Positions 1 through 8,786 of a stretch of 64,000 bases of DNA are shown one piece after another. The position numbers were made by a program, and so were the translations under genes. Every line of letters starts with the position of its first letter. Positions within the stretch are counted from its first letter, which is position 1. Source of the DNA: Haladaptatus caseinilyticus (GTDB taxonomy: Archaea > Halobacteriota > Halobacteria > Halobacteriales > Haladaptataceae); the NCBI RefSeq assembly GCF_026248685.1, contig NZ_CP111036.1, positions 1,116,001-1,180,000 on the forward strand. Direction: 5' to 3'. A model generated the notes under the pieces. The model was not told the DNA's origin. It did no database searches and worked only from the letters and a program-made list of their open reading frames with translations.

Positions 1-2
1 GG

Positions 3-878
3 CTCTACGATACACTCACCGATGAACTGTCCGCGGACCAGTTCGCCTCCGTTCGAGGGCGGGGGCAGTCGGTCGCCCTGCTGGTCGGCGTCGTCGGAAG
101 CGTCGTCGGTGGCTATCTCGGAAACATCGACCTCGCCTATCCGTTTCTGATGGCGGCGGGAGTATCCGGCCTCGGCGTACCCGTTTTGTTGAGTTTGGAG
201 GAACCCACGAGTTACGAGAAGAGCGACGCCGACGAACTCGGTTTGCGAGAGGCAGTTAGCGTCATCAGTGAAACACTCTCGCATCCACGGCTTCGCGCGT
301 TCGTCGTCTACTACTTCGTCCTTTTTTCTGCGGTTTCGTATCTCGTCTTCATGTACGTCCAACCGGTGCTCGAGACCGTCCTTCCGCAGGTTGGGGTACC
401 GACAGGCGAAGTCGAACCGCTTCTCGGCTGGTTTTATGCCGCAGTCAGTCTCTTTTCGGCGGGACTGAGCTATCACACCGGCACGATTCGGGACCGCGTG
501 GGACTCCGCCAGTGGTTTCTCGTTATTCCGTTCGTCGTTGGTATCGGGCTTGTCGCCCTCAGGGCACTGCCGATGCTTGCGATTCCAGCGTTCCTCTTCG
601 CCCGTGGAATCTCGGAAACGACGCGTTCGCTGGCCTCGCAGTACGTCAACGACAGGATCGACACCCTCGGACGAGCAACTGTGCTCTCCGCGCTCGCCAT
701 GGTGAGCTCGATCGCGGTCATCCCGTTCCAACTCGGTAGTGGCGTGATTTCGGATGTGGCGTCGCCGCTGACGGCTCTCGCTATTGCTGGTGGAGTTCTG
801 CTAGTCGGGTCGTTCGCCGTTCTTGTATGGGAATCTCCCGTCAAATCACCCATGGGACACCCCGCTGAGGCGGAGTAG
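3..878 (+). CDS. MFS transporter, C-terminal part (5' end outside window)
   Basis: The open frame already runs at the left edge, so the N-terminus and start are missing; about 291 residues remain. The visible part has several hydrophobic helices separated by short charged loops (for example around FVVYYFVLFSAVSYLVFMYV and FLVIPFVVGIGLVALRALP), ending in a short polar tail. This fits the C-terminal half of a 12-helix major facilitator superfamily permease in the cytoplasmic membrane. An internal ATG at 150 is not the real start, because the reading frame upstream of it is equally membrane-like. Substrate cannot be inferred. The downstream mutase gene starts 47 nt later on the same strand. Confidence 0.75.
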   Translation, partial: LYDTLTDELSADQFASVRGRGQSVALLVGVVGSVVGGYLGNIDLAYPFLMAAGVSGLGVPVLLSLEEPTSYEKSDADELGLREAVSVISETLSHPRLRAFVVYYFVLFSAVSYLVFMYVQPVLETVLPQVGVPTGEVEPLLGWFYAAVSLFSAGLSYHTGTIRDRVGLRQWFLVIPFVVGIGLVALRALPMLAIPAFLFARGISETTRSLASQYVNDRIDTLGRATVLSALAMVSSIAVIPFQLGSGVISDVASPLTALAIAGGVLLVGSFAVLVWESPVKSPMGHPAEAE

Positions 879-925
879 CACCAGTATTCGGAATCTCTTT
901 CAAGACAGACTCCCCACCACCGAAC

Positions 926-2290
926 ATGAAGGTGTTCGGGTCGAGTGGGACGCGAGGGGTCGCGAACGACGAGTTGACCCCCGAGTTCGTGCTCAAGATT
1001 GCGAAGGCGGCGGGGACGGTGTGGCGCTCCGACCGAGTCGCTCTCGCCAGAGATACGCGAGCTACTGGCGACATGCTCGCCGACGCCGCAGCCAGCGGAT
1101 TGGCAAGCATCGGAGCGGACGTAGATCGACTCGGTATCGTTCCGACACCCGGTGCGCAGGCGTACGCGGAGCGCGAGGGTATCCCGGCGTTGATGATAAC
1201 GGCGAGCCACAACCCACCGGAATACAACGGCGTAAAACTCATCGGCGACGATGGTATCGAGCTCGCCGTCGGGAGTTTGGAACGCATCGAGGGAAAGTTC
1301 TTGACTGAGGCGTTCGAGGAAGTTCGATGGAGCGAAACGGGACACAGCCATCGAATCGACGACGCTCGCGACTGGTACGTTTCACAGCTGCTCGACAACA
1401 TCGACAGGGAGAAAATCGCCGATGCAAACCTCACCGTCGCCCTCGACCCCGGACACGGCGCAGGGTCGCTCACCTCGCCACAGTTTTTCCGAGAGCTTGG
1501 CTGTGAAGTCGTGACGGCGAACAGCCAGCCGGACGGACATTTCCCCGGACGCAATCCGGAACCGGTTCCGAAAAACCTCCGCGACCTCGGCCGATTGGTC
1601 GAATCGACAGATGCGGACGTTGGAATCGCACATGATGGGGACGCGGACCGCGCCATCTTCTACGACGAAACCGGCAAGTACATCGAGGGTGACGCGACGC
1701 TGGCCGCCCTCTCCGCCGCACAACTCGAGCCAGGTGATGCCGTCGTCTCCGCCGTCAACGTCTCCCAGCGACTCGTGGACGTTGCCCACGAAACAGGTTC
1801 GACACTCGAACTGACGCCGATCGGCAGTACGAACATTATCACCCGAATCCGAGAGCTGCGTGACCAGAACGTGGCGGTCCCCGTCGCTGGCGAGGGCAAT
1901 GGCGGTATTTTCTTCCCGAACTATCGTCTGACCCGCGATGGGGCATATACCGCCGCGAAATTCCTCGAACTACTCACCGAACGGAGTGCCAGTGAAGTCG
2001 TCGAACCGTACAACGGGTATCAGAACGTTCGAACGAACATCTCGTACACGACGGACGCGGAGCACGACGCCCTCCTCTCCGCCGCGGAGGAGAGAGCAAA
2101 AGAATCGGATGCGGAGCTGAACACTCGCGACGGCTATCGACTCGACTTCGGCGATGCGTGGGTGCTCGCGCGGCCGAGTGGAACCGAACCGATGGTTCGC
2201 ATCTACGCCGAGGCGCGCGAACGTCATCGTGCCGAGGAACTCGCAGAGGAGATGGAGGCTGCCCTTCGAATCGCGAAGGCGAGCGTCTGA
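926..2290 (+). CDS. glmM: phosphohexomutase (phosphoglucosamine/phosphomannomutase family)
   Basis: A 454-residue cytoplasmic enzyme of the alpha-D-phosphohexomutase superfamily, which moves a phosphate between C1 and C6 of a hexose phosphate. Seen: the active-site loop TASHNPPEYNGVKL with the phosphoserine near residue 94, the metal-binding loop DGDADR near residues 237-242, and the C-terminal phosphate-binding loop RPSGTEPMVR. Length matches archaeal GlmM/ManB proteins. The start gives the usual N-terminus MKVFGSSGTRG. Family knowledge suggests glucosamine-, mannose- or glucose-phosphate as substrate; motifs do not decide between them, so the symbol is tentative. The product would feed nucleotide-sugar synthesis, relevant to the glycan block at 31-41 kb. 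Confidence 0.88.
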   Translation: MKVFGSSGTRGVANDELTPEFVLKIAKAAGTVWRSDRVALARDTRATGDMLADAAASGLASIGADVDRLGIVPTPGAQAYAEREGIPALMITASHNPPEYNGVKLIGDDGIELAVGSLERIEGKFLTEAFEEVRWSETGHSHRIDDARDWYVSQLLDNIDREKIADANLTVALDPGHGAGSLTSPQFFRELGCEVVTANSQPDGHFPGRNPEPVPKNLRDLGRLVESTDADVGIAHDGDADRAIFYDETGKYIEGDATLAALSAAQLEPGDAVVSAVNVSQRLVDVAHETGSTLELTPIGSTNIITRIRELRDQNVAVPVAGEGNGGIFFPNYRLTRDGAYTAAKFLELLTERSASEVVEPYNGYQNVRTNISYTTDAEHDALLSAAEERAKESDAELNTRDGYRLDFGDAWVLARPSGTEPMVRIYAEARERHRAEELAEEMEAALRIAKASV

Positions 2291-2324
2291 TTCCGAAATC
2301 GAAACGGGAACGATACGTTCGAAT

Positions 2325-3437
2325 TCAGCGTTCCGGATACGAAGAAAGGGCGTCCGAAAGTTCGGCTTTTCGCTCACGTGCTTGCTGAAGTTCGTCCTCG
2401 ACAGCACCACGAGCGAGTCGGTCGTGCTCCTCGTCCGTTAGTTCTGCCCGTGCCTGCGCTGCCGTTCGTAAGGCATCAAACCGGTCGTCGTACGTGAGTT
2501 GCTGAACGTCACGAAGTCGAGCGACCGCCTCCGGAGGGGCGAACCGATCCGCGATGCGAATTGCCTCTTCACACCACCAGCGAAGTTCGTTAGCGGGCGC
2601 TGGCGGCCAGCCGATGAGCAACGGTTCGGCGTCGAGGCGGTCGAGATACGTTTCGTTCGTGGCGACGGCGCGTTTCAGTTCGACGGGGTTGTCGACGTAG
2701 TGGCCGAGTTTCGATCGAGAGTAGCGAGCCAGTTCGAGTAGTTTCGGAACCGATTTTTCACCCACATCGTTCTCGAGCAGATAGGTTCTGAGTTCGTCCG
2801 GCGGAGCGTCGAACTCGATGAGTGGATACTGTTCAGTTGCGGTGAGAAATCGAACGAGTTCGCGGGCGGTCGAATCGTGTTTGAACGCACGGAATGCGGA
2901 TGAGATGGCCTCGTCCGCGGTTTCGATCGGCTCCCGCAGTTCATCCGTCGGAGCGTCCAAATCGGCATCGCCTAGCTCCTGCAACCGATCCAAATCGTCG
3001 ATTCGCTCCTCCAGTTCGGTGATTCTGGTGGCGACAGCGTGACGGGCATCGCGGTATCGCTCGGTGGCTTCCCGACGTTCTTCGAGAAGGGAGGCGGTTT
3101 CCCGAGCGGGTTGGAGTATCGTTCGTATGCGGTCGAAATCCGATTCGCTCAACCTGCGTTTGTCGGTGACGTCTTCCGCTCGCTCGAACGACTCGCGGGC
3201 GGGCACGTCATCGGGGAGGCTCTCGACCAAATCGGCGAACTGGCCTTGAAACTCCACGAACGATTTGAAATCCCCGGTTCCGGTGGCTTTGCCCTCGTAT
3301 CGATTGAGCAGTCGCGTCGCGCGGTCGTGGGCGTCGGCAACTGCCTCGATGTGCGGCTTTCCGTGCTCCGCGACCGCTGCCTCCGCTTCCCGACAGAGTT
3401 CGTCCGTGTTTTGGAGGTCGGCAAGTGGGTCAGACAT
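2325..3437 (-). CDS. conserved haloarchaeal coiled-coil protein of unknown function
   Basis: A 370-residue soluble acidic protein, very rich in Glu, Asp, Arg and Leu. Long heptad-like stretches (for example around RDARHAVATRITELEERIDD) suggest extended helices or coiled coil. No signal peptide, membrane segment or catalytic motif is visible. I believe it belongs to a haloarchaea-restricted family catalogued as DUF7118, but that is from memory. Its ATG lies 1 nt after the hisI stop on the same strand, so the two are probably co-transcribed. That says little about function, because haloarchaeal hisI often stands outside a his operon. Confidence 0.75.
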   Translation of the reverse strand: MSDPLADLQNTDELCREAEAAVAEHGKPHIEAVADAHDRATRLLNRYEGKATGTGDFKSFVEFQGQFADLVESLPDDVPARESFERAEDVTDKRRLSESDFDRIRTILQPARETASLLEERREATERYRDARHAVATRITELEERIDDLDRLQELGDADLDAPTDELREPIETADEAISSAFRAFKHDSTARELVRFLTATEQYPLIEFDAPPDELRTYLLENDVGEKSVPKLLELARYSRSKLGHYVDNPVELKRAVATNETYLDRLDAEPLLIGWPPAPANELRWWCEEAIRIADRFAPPEAVARLRDVQQLTYDDRFDALRTAAQARAELTDEEHDRLARGAVEDELQQARERKAELSDALSSYPER

Positions 3438-3438
3438 C

Positions 3439-3834
3439 TCACTCGTAGATTTCGTCGGGGTCGAACACTTTTTCGCCGACGACTTCGGCTTCGGCGGTGT
3501 CGTCCTCGTTCAGGGCGTCCAGTTCGCGATAGAAACAGGACTCGTACCCGGTGTGACAAGCACCGCCTTCCTGCTCGACTCGGTAGAGGAATGCATCGCC
3601 GTCGCAATCGACTCGAACGTCTTCGACGTGTTGTACGTGGCCGCTCGTACCACCTTTCTGCCAGAGTTCGTCACGACTTCGGGAGTAGTAGTGTGCGAGA
3701 CCGGTTTCGAGGGTTTGCTTGACCGCTTCGGGCGATACGTAGGCGAGCATGAGTACGTCGCCGGAATCGGCGTCTTGGGTGATTGCGGGGAGTAGATCGG
3801 TGTCGTCGAACGCGAGCGCGACTTCCTCGGTCAT
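3439..3834 (-). CDS. hisI: phosphoribosyl-AMP cyclohydrolase
   Basis: Opens the purine ring of phosphoribosyl-AMP in histidine biosynthesis. The chosen ATG (complement of 3832-3834) gives 131 residues beginning MTEEVALAF, the usual length of stand-alone HisI. The longer open frame upstream is Arg/His-rich and looks non-coding. Diagnostic motifs are present: [11 protein letters not shown], the metal-binding Asp/Cys cluster VDCDGDAF, and the two later zinc cysteines in [14 protein letters not shown]. There is no HisE domain, so the pyrophosphohydrolase must be encoded elsewhere. hisB and hisA lie 13 kb away in this window, so the pathway is dispersed. Confidence 0.93.
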   Translation of the reverse strand: MTEEVALAFDDTDLLPAITQDADSGDVLMLAYVSPEAVKQTLETGLAHYYSRSRDELWQKGGTSGHVQHVEDVRVDCDGDAFLYRVEQEGGACHTGYESCFYRELDALNEDDTAEAEVVGEKVFDPDEIYE

Positions 3835-3902
3835 GGTTGGGCGAAGGTGTCGATGGGGAATAGGCTTTTTCGCTCGTGGTGGAACGAGATCCGAGAACGT
3901 GG

Positions 3903-4184
3903 TCAATCTTCGACCAGTTGAGCGAAATCGTCTATCGGGATGATTTCCATCGTCTGCATATCCATCCCGTGACTTTCGACCGCGATTCCCGCTCTGAATG
4001 CAGTGTCCCGATCCGGCGCATCGAAGATGAGGATGTAATCGTACTCGCCGAGTACTGCATAACTGCCGTCCAGCGTGACGCCGAACTCTTCGAACTCGGC
4101 ACGAACGTTGCCCCATACCGACGCCAACTCCTGTGCGTTCTGGATTTGCTCGCGAATATCGACGAGCGCAACGTATTTTGCCAT
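3903..4184 (-). CDS. GYD-domain protein
   Basis: A 93-residue protein of the GYD family, a small ferredoxin-like alpha/beta fold. Visible marks are the opening [11 protein letters not shown] strand, the central [18 protein letters not shown] segment, where the conserved G-x-YD pattern that names the family is found, and the final [11 protein letters not shown]. These proteins are usually small cytosolic, probably dimeric proteins of unknown role. It stands alone between hisI and the deacetylase gene, all on the minus strand. The 68-nt gap to the hisI start does not rule out co-transcription. Confidence 0.78.
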   Translation of the reverse strand: MAKYVALVDIREQIQNAQELASVWGNVRAEFEEFGVTLDGSYAVLGEYDYILIFDAPDRDTAFRAGIAVESHGMDMQTMEIIPIDDFAQLVED

Positions 4185-4260
4185 GTTATAGATTGACGTA
4201 TGCCGTCGGAAAAGGTGTTTTCACCAGTCTCTCAAAAGACGGGGCGCTATCCGCGAAGAT

Positions 4261-4276
4261 GCCGGTTCGAACCGGC
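4261..4276. repeat. 16-nt perfect palindrome downstream of the deacetylase gene
   Basis: The sequence GCCGGTTCGAACCGGC is self-complementary. It lies 12 nt beyond the stop of the minus-strand deacetylase gene. As RNA it could fold with a TCGA loop. No U-run follows on the minus strand, so it is only a weak terminator candidate. Confidence 0.35.
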
Positions 4277-4287
4277 CAGGAGAACGC

Positions 4288-5157
4288 TCACTTGCGACCC
4301 ATCACCTCGAAAACTGCTCTGTCACCGTCCTGAATTTCGCTCACGACCGTGCTGAGGTCTGCAAACTCGACGCCGGGTTGGGTTCGCATATGACGAATCA
4401 ACTCCTCCAACCGCCTCGTTCGCGGCGGTTGCCCGATGACCTGTGGATGCATAGCGAGCGTGAAGATCCCGTCGTCCACGTTCTCTTCCATCCAATCGAA
4501 CTGCGCTCGCCAAAGGTCGAACACCGACCGTTCATCCGCGAATCCCCACAGTATCGACTGCTCCCAGACGAACATCAACGCCGGAAAATCCGCCCGCTTC
4601 CACGAAATCGGGACTTCGATGATGTCAGTCGGATCGCCGAGTTTGAACGCGGCGTCGTCGGGTGCGCTCCAATTCTTGCGGAGATGGTACGGTTCGAAAT
4701 CGTTACCCATCTGGCTGGAATCCCATTCGAACCCCAATTCTTCGAGGATTTCGAGGGTGTGTTCGGAAAATTCCCATGCCGGTGAGCGAAATCCAGTGGG
4801 TTTGCGTCCCGTTACATCCTCGATGTTCGAAATCGCGCGCTCGTACTCCGACTTCTCCGCTTCCTTGCTGTCGAACGTACTCGGGTTGACGTGTCGCCAA
4901 CCGTGACACTGCACGTCGTAACCGCGGTCGGAAACCTCCTCGACACGGTCCGGAAAACTCTCTATCGTGTGACCGGGAACGAACCACGTCGCGGGAATAT
5001 CGTGTGTATCGTGGAGGTCAAGGATGCGAGGCGCTCCGACCCATGCGCCGTAAACTCCCCGTGACAGTTGCGTCGGTGCGTCGGACGCACCGAACGTGTG
5101 TATCCAGACGGATACCGCGTCGAAATCATAGGTCAAACAGACAGTCGTTGGGGACAT
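4288..5157 (-). CDS. polysaccharide deacetylase (NodB-type, PuuE/allantoinase-like)
   Basis: A 289-residue member of carbohydrate esterase family 4. The N-terminal LTYDFDAVSVW carries the catalytic/metal Asp pair, QCHGWRHVNP provides the metal histidines, and GFRSPAWEFSE is the conserved motif 3. TLAMHPQVIGQPPR near the C-terminus supplies the catalytic His. These positions match the cytosolic subgroup of cyclised NodB proteins related to PuuE allantoinase, rather than secreted chitin or peptidoglycan deacetylases; no signal peptide is present. Likely a metal-dependent hydrolase acting on an N-acyl or cyclic amide substrate that cannot be named from sequence. No ureide genes are nearby. Confidence 0.85.
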   Translation of the reverse strand: MSPTTVCLTYDFDAVSVWIHTFGASDAPTQLSRGVYGAWVGAPRILDLHDTHDIPATWFVPGHTIESFPDRVEEVSDRGYDVQCHGWRHVNPSTFDSKEAEKSEYERAISNIEDVTGRKPTGFRSPAWEFSEHTLEILEELGFEWDSSQMGNDFEPYHLRKNWSAPDDAAFKLGDPTDIIEVPISWKRADFPALMFVWEQSILWGFADERSVFDLWRAQFDWMEENVDDGIFTLAMHPQVIGQPPRTRRLEELIRHMRTQPGVEFADLSTVVSEIQDGDRAVFEVMGRK

Positions 5158-5252
5158 CGCAAATGGAGACGACCGAAAACGAAATACCTCTATCCCATTC
5201 GTGTGTCGTCGCTGTCCGTTGGATTAGCGAGGAGAAGATCGAATCGTTCGAA

Positions 5253-5930
5253 TTACTGCGTGCGGAACGCGCGGTCGCCAGCGTCTCCCAATCCGGGGAC
5301 GATAAAGCCGTCGTCGTTGAGTCGGTCGTCGATGCTTACCGTCAGGAGGTCCGCCTCGGGGAACTTCTCGTGGACGTTGAGCAGGCCGTCCGGTGCGCTG
5401 ACCGCGGAGAGGACGAAGAAGTTTTCCGGGTTCGGTTGTTCGTTGAGGACCTCTTCGAGGACGGCGCACATCGTGCTCCCCGTAGCGAGCATCGGGTCGG
5501 CCACGATGACCGTGTCTTTCTCCGTGATTTCGGGGAGTTTCACGTAGTCGATGGTGATGGGGAACTCGCCGTCTTCGTTCATTCCGGCGTCCTCGTTCCG
5601 GCCAGCACTGATAACGCCCTGTTTCGCGCGTGGGAACGCCTTCAGCAGTCCTTCGACGAATGGCGTGGCGGCACGGAGAACGTTGATGATGACCACGTCG
5701 TCCAGTCCTTTGACGCGCTCGCCGGTTGTCTCGGTAAGCGGCGTGTTGATGGAAACGTACTCCGTGTCCATCGCACCGTCGATGATTTCGTAGCCACAGA
5801 TACGACCGAGTTTGACGAGTCCCTTACGGAAGCCGACCTGTTCCGTGTTCTCGTCCCGAATCTTCGAGAGCGTGTCCTTCGCCATCGCGTGCGTGATGAG
5901 GTGGGCGTCACCTCGCTGCTCGATAGTCAT
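5253..5930 (-). CDS. upp: uracil phosphoribosyltransferase
   Basis: Converts uracil and PRPP to UMP in pyrimidine salvage. The 225-residue protein has the Upp pattern: the N-terminal [17 protein letters not shown] region, [17 protein letters not shown], and the PRPP-binding loop [12 protein letters not shown], close to the family signature DPMLATG. The C-terminal region ending [15 protein letters not shown] is typical, with the late Gly-Asp involved in uracil recognition. The ATG lies 80 nt after the end of the preceding CobW-type gene on the same strand. Confidence 0.95.
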   Translation of the reverse strand: MTIEQRGDAHLITHAMAKDTLSKIRDENTEQVGFRKGLVKLGRICGYEIIDGAMDTEYVSINTPLTETTGERVKGLDDVVIINVLRAATPFVEGLLKAFPRAKQGVISAGRNEDAGMNEDGEFPITIDYVKLPEITEKDTVIVADPMLATGSTMCAVLEEVLNEQPNPENFFVLSAVSAPDGLLNVHEKFPEADLLTVSIDDRLNDDGFIVPGLGDAGDRAFRTQ

Positions 5931-6010
5931 ATGCGATTCGTGCGCGGCGAGGGGCTATAAGCTAACGATACGAGCGAAGCATCGGGAAACTCTGACACGG
6001 GACTCTCGAC

Positions 6011-7282
6011 TCATACGCCAAGCGTCAGTAGCCCGTTCTCGGACTGTGGAAACGGATTTTCGAACGTCGTCCAGTCCGCACCCATCTCCACGTCGGTTAG
6101 CAAACAGTCGTCCAATTCGGCGATGATGGCGTCCTCGTTCACGTCCGTTCCGATGAAGACGAGTTTCGTCTCGCGGTCCCCCCATTCGTCGTCCCATTGG
6201 AGGTTAGATCGGTTGTCGCGGTAGAGTTTCTGGTCGATTTCGGGAAGACTCGCAATCCACTTACCCGCCGTTTCGACGCGGGCGGACGACCCGGCCTGCC
6301 CGTATTCCATCACCCATTCTTGCCCGGCGAGCCAGAAGGTTCCTTTCGCCCGAACGATGCCGTCAGGGAGTGATCGAAGGAAGTCGGCGAGACGTTCGGG
6401 ATGGAACGGTCGGCGGCGACGGTATGCGACCGACGAGACGCCGTAGGTCTCCTCGGGATGGCGATGGACGTGGAGATCGTCGTTATGTTCGGCGTGGGTG
6501 TGGTTTTCTTCTTCGTGGGAGTGGTCGTGGTCACGACCACTCCCATCGTTTGGATGTTCACCAGCGTGGACCATCGCTCGTTTCCAGCCAGCCGAATCAC
6601 CGACTGCATCTCTATCGAACACTCCTCGCTGAAGAACCGCATCCGGCGAAACCCGACCGTGTTCGGTTCGAATCAGTTCGGCTCGGGGTTGAAGCGCGCG
6701 GAGAGTCGCCTCGATTTCGTCCAGTTCCTCGTCGGTCACGAGGTCGCATTTGTTGAGGACGAGCACGTCACAGAACTCGATCTGCTCGATAATGAGGTCG
6801 GAGAGGGGTCGCGTTTCTCCATCCTCCGTCTCGGTTCGCTCGACCGGCGAGTCGCCATCGAAGAAGTCGCGGAACTGGCGCGCGCTAACGAGGGTAACGG
6901 TCGTATCCACTTCGTACCGTGCAGCGGCGCGCGATTCGGTCGTGAACAGTCGAGCGACTGGGGCCGGTTCGCTGATTCCCGAGGATTCGACGACGAGGGT
7001 GTCGAACTCCCACTCGCGAGCGAGTCGGCTGACCTCGGTCCGGAGGTCGTCCTGTAATTCACAGCAGATACAGCCATTTGAGAGTTCAGCAACGCCGTTT
7101 TCGGCTGTCAGCTCGGTTCCATCCTCTATCAGTTCGGCATCGATGTTTATCGTCCCCATGTCGTTGACGAGCACCGCGATGTCCCTATCGCCGCTTTCTC
7201 GCAGGAGGTGATTGAGCGTCGTCGTCTTGCCTGCACCGAGATTGCCGCTCAAAATCGTAACCGGGATTCGACCCTGACTCAT
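6011..7282 (-). CDS. CobW/COG0523 family GTPase, probable metallochaperone, with His-rich insert
   Basis: A 423-residue G3E-family P-loop GTPase. Seen in order: Walker A SGNLGAGKTTTLNHLL near residue 12, the family metal-binding motif GCICCELQDDL (CxCC) near residue 70, VVESSGISEPAPVA, the guanine-specificity motif NKCD, a histidine-rich stretch of about 35 residues around DHDHSHEEENHTHAEH, then a CobW C-terminal domain (SVAYRRRRPFHPERLADFL). Such proteins insert or buffer Zn2+, Co2+ or other metals at the cost of GTP. The His-rich insert is expected to bind transition metal. No zinc-uptake or Zur-type gene adjoins it, so the metal is unknown. The gene precedes upp on the same strand. Confidence 0.88.
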   Translation of the reverse strand: MSQGRIPVTILSGNLGAGKTTTLNHLLRESGDRDIAVLVNDMGTINIDAELIEDGTELTAENGVAELSNGCICCELQDDLRTEVSRLAREWEFDTLVVESSGISEPAPVARLFTTESRAAARYEVDTTVTLVSARQFRDFFDGDSPVERTETEDGETRPLSDLIIEQIEFCDVLVLNKCDLVTDEELDEIEATLRALQPRAELIRTEHGRVSPDAVLQRGVFDRDAVGDSAGWKRAMVHAGEHPNDGSGRDHDHSHEEENHTHAEHNDDLHVHRHPEETYGVSSVAYRRRRPFHPERLADFLRSLPDGIVRAKGTFWLAGQEWVMEYGQAGSSARVETAGKWIASLPEIDQKLYRDNRSNLQWDDEWGDRETKLVFIGTDVNEDAIIAELDDCLLTDVEMGADWTTFENPFPQSENGLLTLGV

Positions 7283-7410
7283 TTGCTATCCCGTCGCACG
7301 AACCGGAGCATCTTAAGCCTACCCGCAGGCTAGCGGCGGGAGATGGATCCGAAACCCGTAGCAGGAATTCGACCCGGTTGCTTAAATAGCGAGGACGACA
7401 CTGTGGTAGT

Positions 7411-7707
7411 ATGTCACTAGCCGACAGGATAGAGACGTACCGTCGGCACGTCTCGGAGTGGCTTCGTGGGCTCTATCACGGACTGGTTTCTCACCCAGCG
7501 TACGAACTGATAGAAAAAGAAGCCGAGGACATCGAAGACGAATTCATGCTCGCGTGTTTTCCCGACGTGTTCGGCGTCCCGAGTCCGATTTCGTACTACA
7601 CCGCCGAACTGCTTCCCTACCTGACCGACGAGTTCGAGGCGTGGGAACGACGGATGTGGGACCGTGGGTCGCTCATCGAACGGAAGGGGCAGCAGTACCA
7701 TTTCTAA
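7411..7707 (+). CDS. small conserved protein paired with ArsA-type ATPase
   Basis: A 98-residue acidic protein with many Trp and Tyr residues and predicted helices (RHVSEWLRGLYHGLVSHP). No known domain, signal peptide or cysteine cluster is recognised. The stop TAA is separated by one base from the ATG of the ArsA-like ATPase, so the two are almost certainly translated from one mRNA and may act together. Function unknown. An AT-rich stretch (gcttaaatagc, 7380-7390) about 25 nt upstream of the ATG resembles a haloarchaeal TATA box and would give a nearly leaderless transcript. Confidence 0.75.
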   Translation: MSLADRIETYRRHVSEWLRGLYHGLVSHPAYELIEKEAEDIEDEFMLACFPDVFGVPSPISYYTAELLPYLTDEFEAWERRMWDRGSLIERKGQQYHF

Positions 7708-7708
7708 C

Positions 7709-8701
7709 ATGAAAAAGTTCGTTTTCTTCGGCGGTAAGGGCGGCGTCGGTAAAACCACGGTATCCAGCGCGTACGGGCTGAAAAGCGCGAAGGCGGGACT
7801 GAAGACGCTCGTCGTTTCGACTGACCCGGCACACAGCACCTCGGACGTCTTCGACCAGCAGTTCGGTGACGAACCCGCACCAGTCGAAGGCCACGACGAC
7901 CTGTGGGCGATGGAAATCGATCCCGAACAGGAGGTCGAAAATCATCTGATGGAGATAAAGCGAGCGATGGGCGACCAAGTGAGCCCAGGAATGGTCAACG
8001 CCATCGACCGCCAAGTCGAGATGGCACATCAAACGCCCGGCGCACACGAATCGGCGTTGTTCGACCGATTCGTCGATGTGATGCAAAACGCGGAGGAGTA
8101 TGATCGCGTTGTATTCGATACTTCCCCGACAGGTGGAACGCTTCGACTGCTTTCGCTACCGGAGTTCCTCGAAGGGTGGATAGAGCGACTCCTCCACAAA
8201 CGAAAGCGGAGCATCGACCTGTTCGAGAAGGCCGCCATCGGCGGGCGTGAACCACGACGGATGGCCGAAGGCGACCCCATCATCGCTCGACTTCAGGAAC
8301 GAAAGGAGATGTTCGAGTTCGCCGGAGAGGTGCTTCGTACCGAGTCGGCTTACTTCCTCGTGCTCAATCCGGACGAACTCTCGATTCGTGAGACGGGACG
8401 TGCAGTAGAGGAGTTGACCGAGTACGACCTCGGCGTCTCCGGACTCGTCATCAACAAGGTCACGCCGGAACCGGACGAAAACGAATCGGGGAGGGGCGCG
8501 AGATACCTCCGTGATCGCTGCCGGACCGAACGGGAACGTATCGAACACATCCGCGAATCGTTCGACGAATCGGTCGTTGCGGTCATCGAATCACGGGTCG
8601 AAGAAGTAAAAGGCTCGCTTCTAGATGAAGTGGCAGACGAGTTAGATGTTGCCGTCGAACCGACACCGAAATCTGCTAGCCAGCCGTCTAGTGAAAGCTG
8701 A
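7709..8701 (+). CDS. ArsA/Get3 family ATPase
   Basis: A 330-residue P-loop ATPase starting at MKKFVFFGGKGGVGKTT; an upstream frame extension of 15 codons overlaps the preceding gene and is rejected. Seen: deviant Walker A GGKGGVGKTT (residues 8-17), the switch I motif STDPAHSTSDVF, VVFDTSPTGGTLRLLSLPEFL (switch II) and VINKV. The protein has a single ATPase half, as in Get3 and archaeal ArsA, unlike the duplicated bacterial ArsA. No arsR, arsB or arsD gene is near, so a role in tail-anchored protein targeting or another chaperone-like role is more likely than arsenite efflux; this is inference. Coupled to the 98-residue protein upstream. Confidence 0.9.
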   Translation: MKKFVFFGGKGGVGKTTVSSAYGLKSAKAGLKTLVVSTDPAHSTSDVFDQQFGDEPAPVEGHDDLWAMEIDPEQEVENHLMEIKRAMGDQVSPGMVNAIDRQVEMAHQTPGAHESALFDRFVDVMQNAEEYDRVVFDTSPTGGTLRLLSLPEFLEGWIERLLHKRKRSIDLFEKAAIGGREPRRMAEGDPIIARLQERKEMFEFAGEVLRTESAYFLVLNPDELSIRETGRAVEELTEYDLGVSGLVINKVTPEPDENESGRGARYLRDRCRTERERIEHIRESFDESVVAVIESRVEEVKGSLLDEVADELDVAVEPTPKSASQPSSES

Positions 8702-8756
8702 CATTGTCACGGAAAGGAGCAATACAAACCCGTCATACTGGTAAGAACAAAAAGAA

Positions 8757-8767
8757 CACTTATTATC
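8757..8767 (+). promoter_or_regulatory. probable TATA box of cstA
   Basis: The AT-rich string cacttattatc ends about 20 nt before the ATG at 8787. This is the spacing expected for a haloarchaeal leaderless or near-leaderless transcript. Confidence 0.45.
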
Positions 8768-8786
8768 GTTCGTCATATTTTGAGCC

